Below are positions 1 to 6,419 of a stretch of 9,498 nt of DNA, piece by piece; within the stretch, counting starts at the first letter, position 1; the number at the start of each line of letters is the position of its first letter. The notes beneath the pieces were generated by a model. The model was given only the letters and a program-made list of their open reading frames with translations, searched no databases and was not told the origin of the DNA. The position numbers were made by a program, and so were the translations under genes. Location: positions 1 to 9,498 of the forward strand of contig DATEQV010000206.1 of NCBI GenBank assembly GCA_035272265.1. The letters run 5' to 3'. The DNA is from Acidisphaera sp035272265 (GTDB lineage: Bacteria; Pseudomonadota; Alphaproteobacteria; Acetobacterales; Acetobacteraceae).

Positions 1-421
<421 letters not shown>

Positions 422-475
422 GGGCTTGTTCGGATGATGCGGCGCACACATAGGGTGGCGGCGCTGCACAGGCGA

Positions 476-508
476 GAAAAAACCCGCCTCGCGGCGCGCG
501 GGGCGGGT
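476..508 (-). terminator. Rho-independent terminator of the adenosine kinase gene
   Basis: Read on the minus strand, ACCCGCC (508-502) pairs with GGCGGGT (488-482) around a GC-rich loop and is followed at once by a run of six T (482-477). It sits about 65 nt beyond the kinase stop codon and before the typA start, so it separates the two transcripts. On the plus strand there is no T run after the stem. Confidence 0.8.
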
Positions 509-571
509 CTGCTCGGGACCGAGGCGGGCGAAGCCGGGCCCAGGGGCCTGGCGGGCGGCCCAGCGGGGGCC

Positions 572-1570
572 CTAGCGGGGGGCCTGGCCGGACAGGCCGA
601 TCCGCGCGGCCAGCCCCGGAGCGGGCCGGGCACCGAGCTGGCCCACCACGTCGGCCGCCGCCGCGCTGGCGATCCGGCCGCACTCCGCCAGATCGAGCCC
701 CCGCGTGTGCGCCACCAGGAACCCGGCCGCATAGGCGTCGCCGGCGCCCGTGGTGTCGACCACATGCGCGGGCGCCGCCTTCGCCTGCACCATCTCGTTG
801 CCGGCCACGATCACGCTGCCGGCCTCGCTGCGGGTCAGTGCCGCGAGCTTCACGTCGTGCCGCGCGGCGGCGATCGCCTCGTCGAAGCTGTTGACCTCGT
901 ACAGGCTGGTCACCTCGGCCTCGTTGGCGAACAGGATGTCGACCTCCTCGCGCACCAGCGCGCGGAAGGCGTGGCGGTGGCGATCGACGCAGAACGGGTC
1001 CGACAGCGACAGCGCCACCTGCCGTCCCGCCGCGTGCGCCGCGCGTGCCGCGAGGCGGAACGCCGCCTGCGCCGCCGGCGGATCGAACAGGTAGCCCTCC
1101 AGGTAGGTCACCGCGGAGGCCGCGATCAGGTCGGTGTCCACGTCGTCCTCGCCGAACGCGACGGCGGCGCCGAGGAACGTGTTCATCGTCCGCTGCCCGT
1201 CCGGCGTGACCAGGATCAGGCAGCGCGCGGTGGGCGCGCCCTCGGCCAGCGGCTCGGTCGGGAAATGCACGCCGGCCGCGGTGATGTCGTGGCCGAACAC
1301 GCCGCCGAGCTGGTCGGCCGCCACCTTGCCCAGATAGGCCACGCGGGCGCCCAGCATCGCCGCGACCGCGCAGGTATTGGCCACCGAGCCGCCGCTGCTC
1401 TCCTGCCCGGGCGGCATGGCGGAATACAGCTCGATCGCCTCGATCGCGTCGATCAGCGCCATGCCACCCTTGCGCATGTCGCGGCGCGTGAGGAAGTGGT
1501 CGTCGGTCCGCGCGACCACGTCGACGATGGCGTTGCCGATGCCGGCGATGTCGAACTGCGCTCCGCTCAC
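572..1570 (-). CDS. PfkB-family carbohydrate kinase, probable adenosine kinase
   Basis: A 332-residue sugar/nucleoside kinase of the PfkB (ribokinase) family, most like the bacterial adenosine kinases that phosphorylate adenosine to AMP in purine salvage in the cytosol. Visible motifs are the N-terminal strand FDIAGIGNAIVD (6-17), the first PfkB signature GGSVANT (60-66), and the second signature DTTGAGDAYAAGFL starting at residue 272, where Asp278 is the expected catalytic base and GAG the anion hole. The length is usual for the family. The start is the GTG at 1570: an AGGAG lies six bases upstream (1577-1581) and the family fold begins at once after it. The reading frame stays open much further upstream, but that stretch is Arg/Gln-rich shadow sequence antisense to the membrane-protein gene. 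Substrate choice within PfkB (adenosine versus ribose or fructose) cannot be proved from motifs, although the GNAIVD start and GGSVANT are typical of the adenosine kinase branch. It is transcribed divergently from the EI24-like gene. Confidence 0.88.
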   Translation of the reverse strand: MSGAQFDIAGIGNAIVDVVARTDDHFLTRRDMRKGGMALIDAIEAIELYSAMPPGQESSGGSVANTCAVAAMLGARVAYLGKVAADQLGGVFGHDITAAGVHFPTEPLAEGAPTARCLILVTPDGQRTMNTFLGAAVAFGEDDVDTDLIAASAVTYLEGYLFDPPAAQAAFRLAARAAHAAGRQVALSLSDPFCVDRHRHAFRALVREEVDILFANEAEVTSLYEVNSFDEAIAAARHDVKLAALTRSEAGSVIVAGNEMVQAKAAPAHVVDTTGAGDAYAAGFLVAHTRGLDLAECGRIASAAAADVVGQLGARPAPGLAARIGLSGQAPR

Positions 1571-1600
1571 GTGGCACTCCTGCGTTTGGGCGGCTGCGGT

Positions 1601-1629
1601 AGCATCGGTGCGCGCCCCGGCATAGTCAG
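1601..1629 (-). promoter_or_regulatory. Possible sigma-70-type promoter of the kinase gene
   Basis: On the minus strand CTGACT (1629-1624) and GATGCT (1606-1601) are separated by exactly 17 nt, with 4/6 and 3/6 matches to the consensus boxes. The likely start site would be roughly 25 to 30 nt before the GTG start and its AGGAG. It lies in the 66-bp divergent spacer. The match is weak, and chance similarity is quite possible. Confidence 0.25.
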
Positions 1630-1636
1630 TGGCCGC

Positions 1637-2314
1637 ATGGAACCGCTCCTCCTCGCCCTCGGCCAGCTCGGCGACCCCGCCCTCCTCGGCGTGATCCTGC
1701 GCAGCGTGCTGCTCGCCGCGGCGGCTTTCGCGGCGCTGCTGTTCGCCGCGATTCGCCTCGTGCACCTCGCCCTGCATGGCTGGATGGCGTGGGCGGCCGA
1801 CCTCGCATCGGGCGTGGGCACCGCGCTGCTGGCGTTCTGGCTGTTCCTGCCGGTCGCCGCCGCGATCGGGGCGATCTTCATCGAGCGCATCGCCGCCGCC
1901 GTCGAGCGCCGCCACTACCCCGCGCTGCCGCCGCCCTCGGGCGCGCCGGCGGTCTCGCAGGTCTGGGACGGTGTGGCCCTCGGCCTGCGCATCCTGCTGC
2001 TCAACGTGCTCGCCCTGCTGGCGGCCCTGCTGGTGCCGGGCCTCGGGCTGGCGCTCGGCTGGGCGATCGGCGCGTATGCGATCGGGCGCGGCATGTTCGT
2101 CGCGGTGGCGATGCGGCGGATGCCCCGCCCGGCCGCCGAGCTTCTCTACCAGCGCAACCGGGGTGCCGTGCTGCTGCAAGGTGCCGCGCTGGCGCTGGCG
2201 AGCTACGTGCCCGCGTGCAACCTGCTGCTGCCTGTGGTTTCCGCCGCAACCATGGTGCACCTGCTCGACCGCCTGCCGGCCGGCTCCGGCGCGCTCGCTT
2301 TGCCGCCGCGATGA
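1637..2314 (+). CDS. EI24/CysZ-like integral membrane protein
   Basis: A 225-residue hydrophobic protein with about four membrane-spanning stretches (roughly residues 18-40, 60-83, 113-150 as a long or split hairpin, and 176-207). Charged loops lie between them, including an IERIAAAVERRHYP segment near 82-95. The order of segments, the short Pro-rich loop PALPPPSGAP (95-104), and the Gly-rich third segment ending AYAIGRGMF resemble the EI24 domain family. That family includes the sulfate permease CysZ and many uncharacterised alphaproteobacterial proteins. There is no sulfur-assimilation gene nearby, so a sulfate role is not supported by context. The start at 1637 has no clear Shine-Dalgarno, and the frame is open upstream. 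I chose it because it is the first ATG and the hydrophobic core follows. The family assignment is from pattern memory and moderately sure; that it is an inner-membrane protein is very likely. Confidence 0.75.
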   Translation: MEPLLLALGQLGDPALLGVILRSVLLAAAAFAALLFAAIRLVHLALHGWMAWAADLASGVGTALLAFWLFLPVAAAIGAIFIERIAAAVERRHYPALPPPSGAPAVSQVWDGVALGLRILLLNVLALLAALLVPGLGLALGWAIGAYAIGRGMFVAVAMRRMPRPAAELLYQRNRGAVLLQGAALALASYVPACNLLLPVVSAATMVHLLDRLPAGSGALALPPR

Positions 2315-2324
2315 CCGAGTCGAA

Positions 2325-2341
2325 TCGTACGAAACAGTACC
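2325..2341. promoter_or_regulatory. Possible operator-like element
   Basis: The stretch contains the perfect 8-bp palindrome TCGTACGA (2325-2332) and, overlapping it, GTAC-GAAACA-GTAC (2327-2340). Read on the other strand this is GTACTGTTTCGTAC, which resembles operators of TetR-type repressors (ACTGTTTCGTA cores). It stands just after the EI24-like stop codon, about 150 nt before the bactofilin start, and its AT content is higher than the surroundings. No regulator gene is in the window. This is only a resemblance. Confidence 0.2.
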
Positions 2342-2493
2342 GCCGCCCGCCTGAGGCCGCGGTGATGTTCCAGATGTGGAATGGCTGTGCGCGGCGTCAT
2401 CCCCCTGTTGTTCGCCGGCCATCCCGCGTGTATGGCGGAGGGGTATCTAGCGGCCCGATTCGGGGCCGGACATGTCGGATCAGGGGGGTTCCT

Positions 2494-3186
2494 GTGTTCA
2501 AGCGCCGCAAGCCGGACGAGCCGGAGAGTCCCTCCGCCTCGCCAGAGCCGTCGACTGTCGTCTCCGCGGTCCCGTCGCAAGCCGCAGGCAGTGCTGTGCC
2601 GACAGCCGCACCGCCCGGCACCGCCGGTGTCCCGCCCTTCCGCCCCGCATCCAGAGAGGTTTCCCCCATGGCGCGTCCCCCGTTCGGCCAGACCCCGCTT
2701 CCCGGCAACTCGACGGCGCCCAGCGCCTCGACCGCCATTCCCGCCGTGCCGCGTCCGCCGATTCCCGGCGGCACGCCGTCCCCCGCGCGCGCGCCGCGCG
2801 ACGGCGGCGAGCGCCGCACGCTGGTGGTGGGCCGCGGCATCAGCGTGCAGGGCACCGTGCAGGACGCCGAGCGCCTGGTCGTCGAAGGCACGGTCGAAGC
2901 CAGCATGATCCACGCGACCGAACTCTCGATCAGCCACGGCGGCGTCTTCAAGGGCGAGGTCGAGGTCGAGGACGCCGAGATCGCCGGCACCATCGACGGC
3001 ACGCTGACCGCGCGCGGCGCGCTGGTCGTCCGCTCCTCCGGCCGCGTGCTCGGCACGGCGCGCTGCCGCCGCCTGCAGGTGGAGGACGGCGGCCAGATCA
3101 CCGGCCGGATGGAGATGCTGAACGAGGCTTCGTCGCGCAACGACGCGCCGATGATGCCGCGTCCCGCGATCGAGACCGCCGCCTAA
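2494..3186 (+). CDS. Bactofilin (polymer-forming cytoskeletal protein)
   Basis: A 230-residue bactofilin. These proteins polymerise without nucleotide into membrane-associated filaments that help cell shape, stalk or wall-enzyme placement. The C-terminal half (about residues 108-210) is the beta-helical bactofilin domain, recognisable by its repeated short strands: RTLVVGRGISVQGTVQ, then LVVEGTVEA, GVFKGEVEVEDAEIAGTIDGT, and VLGTARCRRLQVEDGGQITG. The first 107 residues are a Pro/Ala/Ser-rich disordered arm, longer than in many relatives. The GTG at 2494 is chosen because GGGGGG (2483-2488) lies five bases upstream and because translation then begins (M)FKRRK, matching the Met-Phe plus basic-residue membrane-targeting N-terminus known in bactofilins. 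The frame is open back to an ATG at 2311 that overlaps the upstream stop. The extra residues look non-coding. A second in-frame ATG at 2668, also with a purine-rich site (GAGAGG, 2654-2659), would drop the targeting motif. The gene ends in a strong terminator, so it is probably monocistronic. No peptidase or MreB neighbour is present to suggest its partner. Confidence 0.92.
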   Translation: MFKRRKPDEPESPSASPEPSTVVSAVPSQAAGSAVPTAAPPGTAGVPPFRPASREVSPMARPPFGQTPLPGNSTAPSASTAIPAVPRPPIPGGTPSPARAPRDGGERRTLVVGRGISVQGTVQDAERLVVEGTVEASMIHATELSISHGGVFKGEVEVEDAEIAGTIDGTLTARGALVVRSSGRVLGTARCRRLQVEDGGQITGRMEMLNEASSRNDAPMMPRPAIETAA

Positions 3187-3212
3187 GCGCGGCGGTTCCG
3201 CGACACCAGATG

Positions 3213-3246
3213 ACGCCGGGGACCGGGTGATGGTCCCCGGCGTTTT
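3213..3246 (+). terminator. Rho-independent terminator of the bactofilin gene
   Basis: A perfect 12-bp stem, ACGCCGGGGACC (3213-3224) with GGTCCCCGGCGT (3232-3243), a 7-nt loop, and then TTTT. It lies about 27 nt after the bactofilin stop and insulates it from the ogt-qor unit. Confidence 0.88.
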
Positions 3247-3268
3247 GGCGCTGCCCCGGGGGCTGCCC

Positions 3269-3297
3269 TTGACTCGCCGGCCCGGCGGCGTTGGCAT
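3269..3297 (+). promoter_or_regulatory. Putative promoter of the ogt-qor unit, giving a near-leaderless mRNA
   Basis: TTGACT (3269-3274) matches the -35 consensus at five of six bases. Exactly 17 nt later stands TGGCAT (3292-3297), a 3/6 match to the -10 box. Transcription would start near 3304-3307, that is at or next to the ATG of ogt at 3307, which itself has no Shine-Dalgarno. The good -35, the right spacing, and the lack of a ribosome site fit each other, but the -10 is weak. Confidence 0.35.
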
Positions 3298-3306
3298 CCC
3301 GCGCAG

Positions 3307-3762
3307 ATGAGCGTGGCGCAACTCTCGCTTCACACACCCGCGGGGTCGATCACGGTGTCCGAGGAGGACGGCGCGATCGTGTCGCTCGACTGGGGCTGGG
3401 GGCGCGACCAGACCGAAACGCCGCTGCTGCGCCGCGCGCGCGATGAGCTGCACGCCTATTTCGACGGCGAGCGCTACCGCTTCGACCTACCGCTGCGCCC
3501 CGCCGGTTCGCCCTATCGCCAGCGCGTGTGGCAGGCGCTGTGCGCCATCCCGTACGGCGCGGTGCGCACCTACGCGCAGATCGCCCGCGAGGCCGGCGGC
3601 TCGGCGCGCGCGGTCGGCGGCGCGAACGCGGCCAATCCGATCCCGATCCTGATCCCCTGCCACCGCGTGGTCGCCACGGGCGGCATCGGCGGCTATTCCG
3701 GCGGCGACGGGCTGGCGACCAAGCGCCTGCTGCTGGCGATCGAGGCGAACGGACACACCTGA
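3307..3762 (+). CDS. ogt: Methylated-DNA--[protein]-cysteine S-methyltransferase (O6-alkylguanine-DNA alkyltransferase)
   Basis: A 151-residue suicide DNA-repair protein that transfers the alkyl group from O6-alkylguanine (or O4-alkylthymine) to its own cysteine. The active-site signature IPCHRV is present with the acceptor Cys118. The helix-turn-helix region PYGAVRTYAQIAREAGG (82-98) precedes it, with Tyr89 and the arginine finger in SARAVGGAN (Arg101) that flips out the damaged base. Asn110, in the AANPIP segment, is the conserved hinge Asn. The length is that of Ogt-type proteins without the Ada regulatory domain, since no N-terminal zinc-binding or AraC part is seen. RAVGGAN instead of the usual RAVGxAN with A or S is a normal variation. 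The ATG at 3307 has no Shine-Dalgarno, but a promoter-like pair lies just upstream, so translation may be leaderless. It is followed after 38 nt by qor on the same strand and is probably co-transcribed with it. Confidence 0.95.
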   Translation: MSVAQLSLHTPAGSITVSEEDGAIVSLDWGWGRDQTETPLLRRARDELHAYFDGERYRFDLPLRPAGSPYRQRVWQALCAIPYGAVRTYAQIAREAGGSARAVGGANAANPIPILIPCHRVVATGGIGGYSGGDGLATKRLLLAIEANGHT

Positions 3763-3800
3763 CGCCGGACCCGAGAGCCGGGCACACGAGGAGACCGAGC

Positions 3801-4772
3801 ATGACGAAGGCGATCCGCATCCACGCCCATGGCGGGCCGGAGGTGATGCACTGGGAGGATGTGCCGACCCCCGAGCCCGGCCCCGGCGAGGCGCTGGTGC
3901 GCCATACGGCGGTCGGCCTGAACTACATCGACGTCTATTTCCGCACCGGCCTGTACAAGACCGCGCTGCCGGCGACGATCGGCATGGAGGGCGCCGGCAA
4001 CGTGGTGTCGGTCGGCCCGGGCGTGACGGTGGTCGAGCCGGGCGACCGCGTGGCGTATGCGACCGCGCCGATCGGCGCCTACGCGACCCAGCGCGTGATC
4101 GCCGCCGACCGTCTGGTGAAAATCCCCGACGGCATCGACGACACCACCGCGGCGACGATGATGCTGCAGGGCCTGACCGCCCAGTATCTGATACGGCGGA
4201 CCCACAAGGTGGTGCCCGGCGAGACGATCCTGGTGCACGCGGCGGCGGGCGGTGTCGGGCTGATCCTGTGCCAGTGGGCGAAGCATCTCGGCGCGACGGT
4301 GATCGGCGTGGTCTCGACCGAGGAGAAGGCGAAGCTGGCGCAGGCGCATGGCGCCGCGCGCGCCATCGTCGGCTACGGCAATCTTGCCGCCGAGGTGAAG
4401 CAGATCACCGGCGGCGCGATGGTCCCGGTCGTGTACGACAGCATCGGCAAGGACACGTTCACCGCGAGCCTCGACTGCCTCTCGCCGCTGGGGCTGATGG
4501 TGAGCTACGGCAACGCGTCCGGTCCGGTGGGCGCGTTCGACCTCGGCGTTCTGGCGGCGAAAGGCAGCCTGTTCATCACGCGTCCGACGCTCGCGACCTA
4601 CACCGCCAAGCGTGCCGATCTGGAGCACGCCGCGGAGGAGTTGTTCGACGTGGTGAAGTCGGGTGCGGTGAAGATCGAGGTCAACCAGACCTATGCGCTG
4701 AAGGACGCCGCCCAGGCGCACATCGCGCTGGAGAGCCGCAAGACGACCGGCAGCACGGTGCTGCTGCCGTAG
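3801..4772 (+). CDS. qor: NADPH:quinone oxidoreductase, zinc-free MDR family
   Basis: A 323-residue cytosolic medium-chain dehydrogenase/reductase of the quinone oxidoreductase type, reducing quinones or other electrophilic carbonyl compounds with NADPH. Over its full length it follows the pattern of E. coli Qor: HGGPEVM near the start, NYIDVYFRTGLY, an IGMEGAG segment, GDRVAYA, the cofactor-binding VHAAAGGVGLI (Ala148-Gly153 as the Gly-rich turn), QWAKHLGA, VYDSIGKDTF, GLMVSYGNASG and the closing LESRKTTGSTVLLP. Zinc ligands of alcohol dehydrogenases are absent, as expected for this branch. The ATG at 3801 follows AGGAG (3789-3793) by seven bases, a good ribosome site. It lies 38 nt behind ogt with no terminator between them, so the two likely share a transcript. 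A link between DNA alkylation repair and detoxification of reactive carbonyls would make sense but is only an inference. It ends convergent with the PHA-synthase-like gene. Confidence 0.95.
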   Translation: MTKAIRIHAHGGPEVMHWEDVPTPEPGPGEALVRHTAVGLNYIDVYFRTGLYKTALPATIGMEGAGNVVSVGPGVTVVEPGDRVAYATAPIGAYATQRVIAADRLVKIPDGIDDTTAATMMLQGLTAQYLIRRTHKVVPGETILVHAAAGGVGLILCQWAKHLGATVIGVVSTEEKAKLAQAHGAARAIVGYGNLAAEVKQITGGAMVPVVYDSIGKDTFTASLDCLSPLGLMVSYGNASGPVGAFDLGVLAAKGSLFITRPTLATYTAKRADLEHAAEELFDVVKSGAVKIEVNQTYALKDAAQAHIALESRKTTGSTVLLP

Positions 4773-4850
4773 CGCCGCCGCCGCGCATCGCGCGACGAGC
4801 GCTGCAAAGGAGCGCTTGCCTCATCGCTGCGGCGTCAGGCATACAGTCCT

Positions 4851-4869
4851 AAAACGGCCTGCGAGGCCG
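4851..4869 (-). terminator. Probable rho-independent terminator at the end of the pepA-to-hydrolase operon
   Basis: On the minus strand, CGGCCT-CGC-AGGCCG (4869-4855) forms a 6-bp stem with a 3-nt loop and is followed directly by TTTT (4854-4851). It lies about 25 nt after the hydrolase stop codon, in the 122-bp convergent spacer with qor. The stem and T run are short but correctly placed. Confidence 0.55.
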
Positions 4870-4894
4870 AGCGCTCTTTGACCGCCGCGTCCCG

Positions 4895-6019
4895 CTACCG
4901 CCCTGCCGCCGCGATCCAGCGCGCAATCTCCGGCCAGTGCTCCTTCAGCGTGTGCGCGCCCATGAACAGCCCGATATGGCCGCCCGGTACCGTCTTCTGC
5001 ACGATCCGCTCTGTCGGCGTGCCGAGATACTTTGCCGCATCCAGCACCTGTTCCGGCGTCGTGATGTCATCGGCGGCACCCGCCAGGAGGTAGGCGGGGC
5101 AGGTGATCCGCCGCAGGTCGAGCCTGCGCCCGAGCCCAACGAAGTCGCCCTTCGCCAGCCGGTTCTCCTTGAACAGCTGGGTGATCGCCTGCAGGTACCA
5201 GCGCCCCGGCAGGTCGAGCGGGTTTTCGTACCAGCTCTCGAACGTCTCCTCTTTCGACAGGTAGGCCGGATCGCCGATGTGCTCGTACAAGTCGATGTGC
5301 TGGCGGATGTAGTGCTCTTCGGGGTGCATGTTCTTCCACCCCTGCAGCATGAACTTCCCGCGCATCAGCCCGCCGCCGAGCGTCACCAGTTCCTCGTAGA
5401 ACGACACCGGCGACTCGTGCGCCATGCGCTTGATCGGCCCGTCGCCCGCGTCGGTGTCGATCGGCGCGCCGGCGAGCACCAGCGAGTTCACCTTGTCCGG
5501 AAACCGCGCCGCCACCATCGCCGACATCCAGCCGCCCTGGCACAGCCCGACCAAATTGACGCGCCCGCCGAGGTCGTCGATCGCGACCACGATGTCGGCG
5601 AGGTAGTTGTCGATCTCGAGGTCCTTCATGTCCTCGGTCGCCGACTTCCAGTCGGTCAGCGCGATATGCGCGATGCCGTTGCCGAGCAGCGTTTCGATCA
5701 GGCTCTGCCCCGTGGCGAAGTCGGCGATCATCGCGGTATGGCCGGCGTACGGCGCCTCGACCAGCGTGGGGATCCCCCGCCCCGGCGTGCCGTAGTCGCG
5801 CAGCGCCATGCTGCGCAGATCGAGCCGCACCTGGTTCGCCGTCGCCAGCGCCGGCCGCAGCTCCGAGTTGATCTTGATCTCCTCCTCGACAAACTTGACG
5901 TTCTTGGCGAGGAGTTCGGTGCCCTCTTCGGCGAGTGCCGCGGCGATCGCCATCGGCCAGAACGCCGGGACGCTCGCCAGCGCGAGTTCGTCCGAGGTGT
6001 CCGATTGTTTTTGCGACAT
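4895..6019 (-). CDS. PHA-synthase-like alpha/beta hydrolase (PhaC/PhaZ superfamily), function uncertain
   Basis: A 374-residue alpha/beta hydrolase that resembles polyhydroxyalkanoate (PHA) synthases, especially the short class III PhaC type. The nucleophile elbow reads GLCQGG with Cys160 in place of serine, as in PHA synthases. Asp317/Asp318 in AGAADDIT and His348 in GGHIGLF complete the triad. Further PhaC-like stretches are LTDW (121-124), VNLVGLCQGGW, and PLDLPGRWYLQAITQLFKEN with the following segment up to CPAYLLAGAADD. The N-terminal 75 residues are helical and acidic. No signal peptide is seen, so it should act in the cytosol. It could make or cleave a hydroxyacyl polymer or oligomer, or be an acyltransferase/thioesterase on CoA esters. 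True PhaC usually sits with phaA, phaB or phaP, and none of those is here. The ATG at 6019 has AGG-TAGG upstream and lies 7 nt after the DUF35 stop, so it is the last gene of the operon. Confidence 0.8.
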   Translation of the reverse strand: MSQKQSDTSDELALASVPAFWPMAIAAALAEEGTELLAKNVKFVEEEIKINSELRPALATANQVRLDLRSMALRDYGTPGRGIPTLVEAPYAGHTAMIADFATGQSLIETLLGNGIAHIALTDWKSATEDMKDLEIDNYLADIVVAIDDLGGRVNLVGLCQGGWMSAMVAARFPDKVNSLVLAGAPIDTDAGDGPIKRMAHESPVSFYEELVTLGGGLMRGKFMLQGWKNMHPEEHYIRQHIDLYEHIGDPAYLSKEETFESWYENPLDLPGRWYLQAITQLFKENRLAKGDFVGLGRRLDLRRITCPAYLLAGAADDITTPEQVLDAAKYLGTPTERIVQKTVPGGHIGLFMGAHTLKEHWPEIARWIAAAGR

Positions 6020-6026
6020 GTGGAAC

Positions 6027-6419
6027 CTACCTGGGTGCGAACACTGGCAACGGCGGGCCGCCGTCGCTGTCGACGAACCGCAGCCTCACCGTCTGCCCGA
6101 TGCGCAGCGTGGCGGCGTCGCCGACGATGTTGGTCAGCATCGTCGGGCCCTCGGCCAGCGTCACATATGCGATCACGTACGGCGGCTCGCCGCGCGGTAC
6201 GGCGCTGAACGAGTAGATCACGCCCTCGCCCTTCGCCTCGCGCCAGTCGAGTTCGTGCGAGGCGCAGTGCGGACACACCGCGCGCGGATACCAGTGCGCC
6301 CGGCCGCAGGCGCGGCAATGCGGCACCAGCAACCGGCGTTCCTCGCACGCCGCCCAGAACGTCGACAGCCCCGGATTGCTGCCGGTCGATCCGGGAAACA
6401 CGAGTCTGCGCTTCGACAT
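6027..6419 (-). CDS. Zinc-ribbon/OB-fold DUF35 protein, partner of the thiolase-like protein
   Basis: A 130-residue member of the DUF35 family (rubredoxin-like zinc ribbon plus OB fold). Such proteins bind thiolase-fold enzymes as scaffold or acyl-CoA-binding partners. The zinc ligands are Cys35, Cys38, Cys49 and Cys52 (CRAC...CPHC), preceded by the typical helix FWAACEERRLLVPHC. The OB half follows: GEGVIYSFSAVPRGEPPYVIAYVTLAEGP written in several strands, then MLTNIVG and the GQTVRLRF strand. Its ATG overlaps the thiolase-like stop codon (TGATG, 6421-6417), so the two are translationally coupled, which fits a stoichiometric complex. The same pairing is known for Ltp2 with the DUF35 domain of ChsH2 in actinobacterial steroid degradation and for archaeal thiolase/HMG-CoA synthase complexes. 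The substrate here is unknown. Confidence 0.92.
   Translation of the reverse strand: MSKRRLVFPGSTGSNPGLSTFWAACEERRLLVPHCRACGRAHWYPRAVCPHCASHELDWREAKGEGVIYSFSAVPRGEPPYVIAYVTLAEGPTMLTNIVGDAATLRIGQTVRLRFVDSDGGPPLPVFAPR

Noticed and set aside
541..594. GC-rich near-repeat (AGCGGGGGCC / AGCGGGGGGCC) around the kinase stop codon
   Set aside because: Two imperfect short copies in very GC-rich DNA are easily due to chance, and no function is suggested.
2406..2434. TTGTTC with TATGGC 17 nt further as a bactofilin promoter
   Set aside because: Only 3/6 matches in each box, too weak to list as a feature.
2311..2493. In-frame N-terminal extension of the bactofilin from the ATG overlapping the upstream stop
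   Set aside because: No ribosome site, unlike-family residues, and the GTG at 2494 with a G-rich ribosome site gives the expected bactofilin N-terminus.
4798..4818. Hairpin from two AGCGCT palindromes after qor as a plus-strand terminator
   Set aside because: The 6-bp stem is not followed by a T run, so I could not call a terminator for qor; it may be ended by other means.
4937..6208. 423-codon plus-strand open frame antisense to the PHA-synthase-like gene
   Set aside because: Its composition (Arg, His, Val, Gln without motifs) is typical of an antisense shadow in GC-rich DNA, and the minus-strand frame holds clear catalytic motifs.
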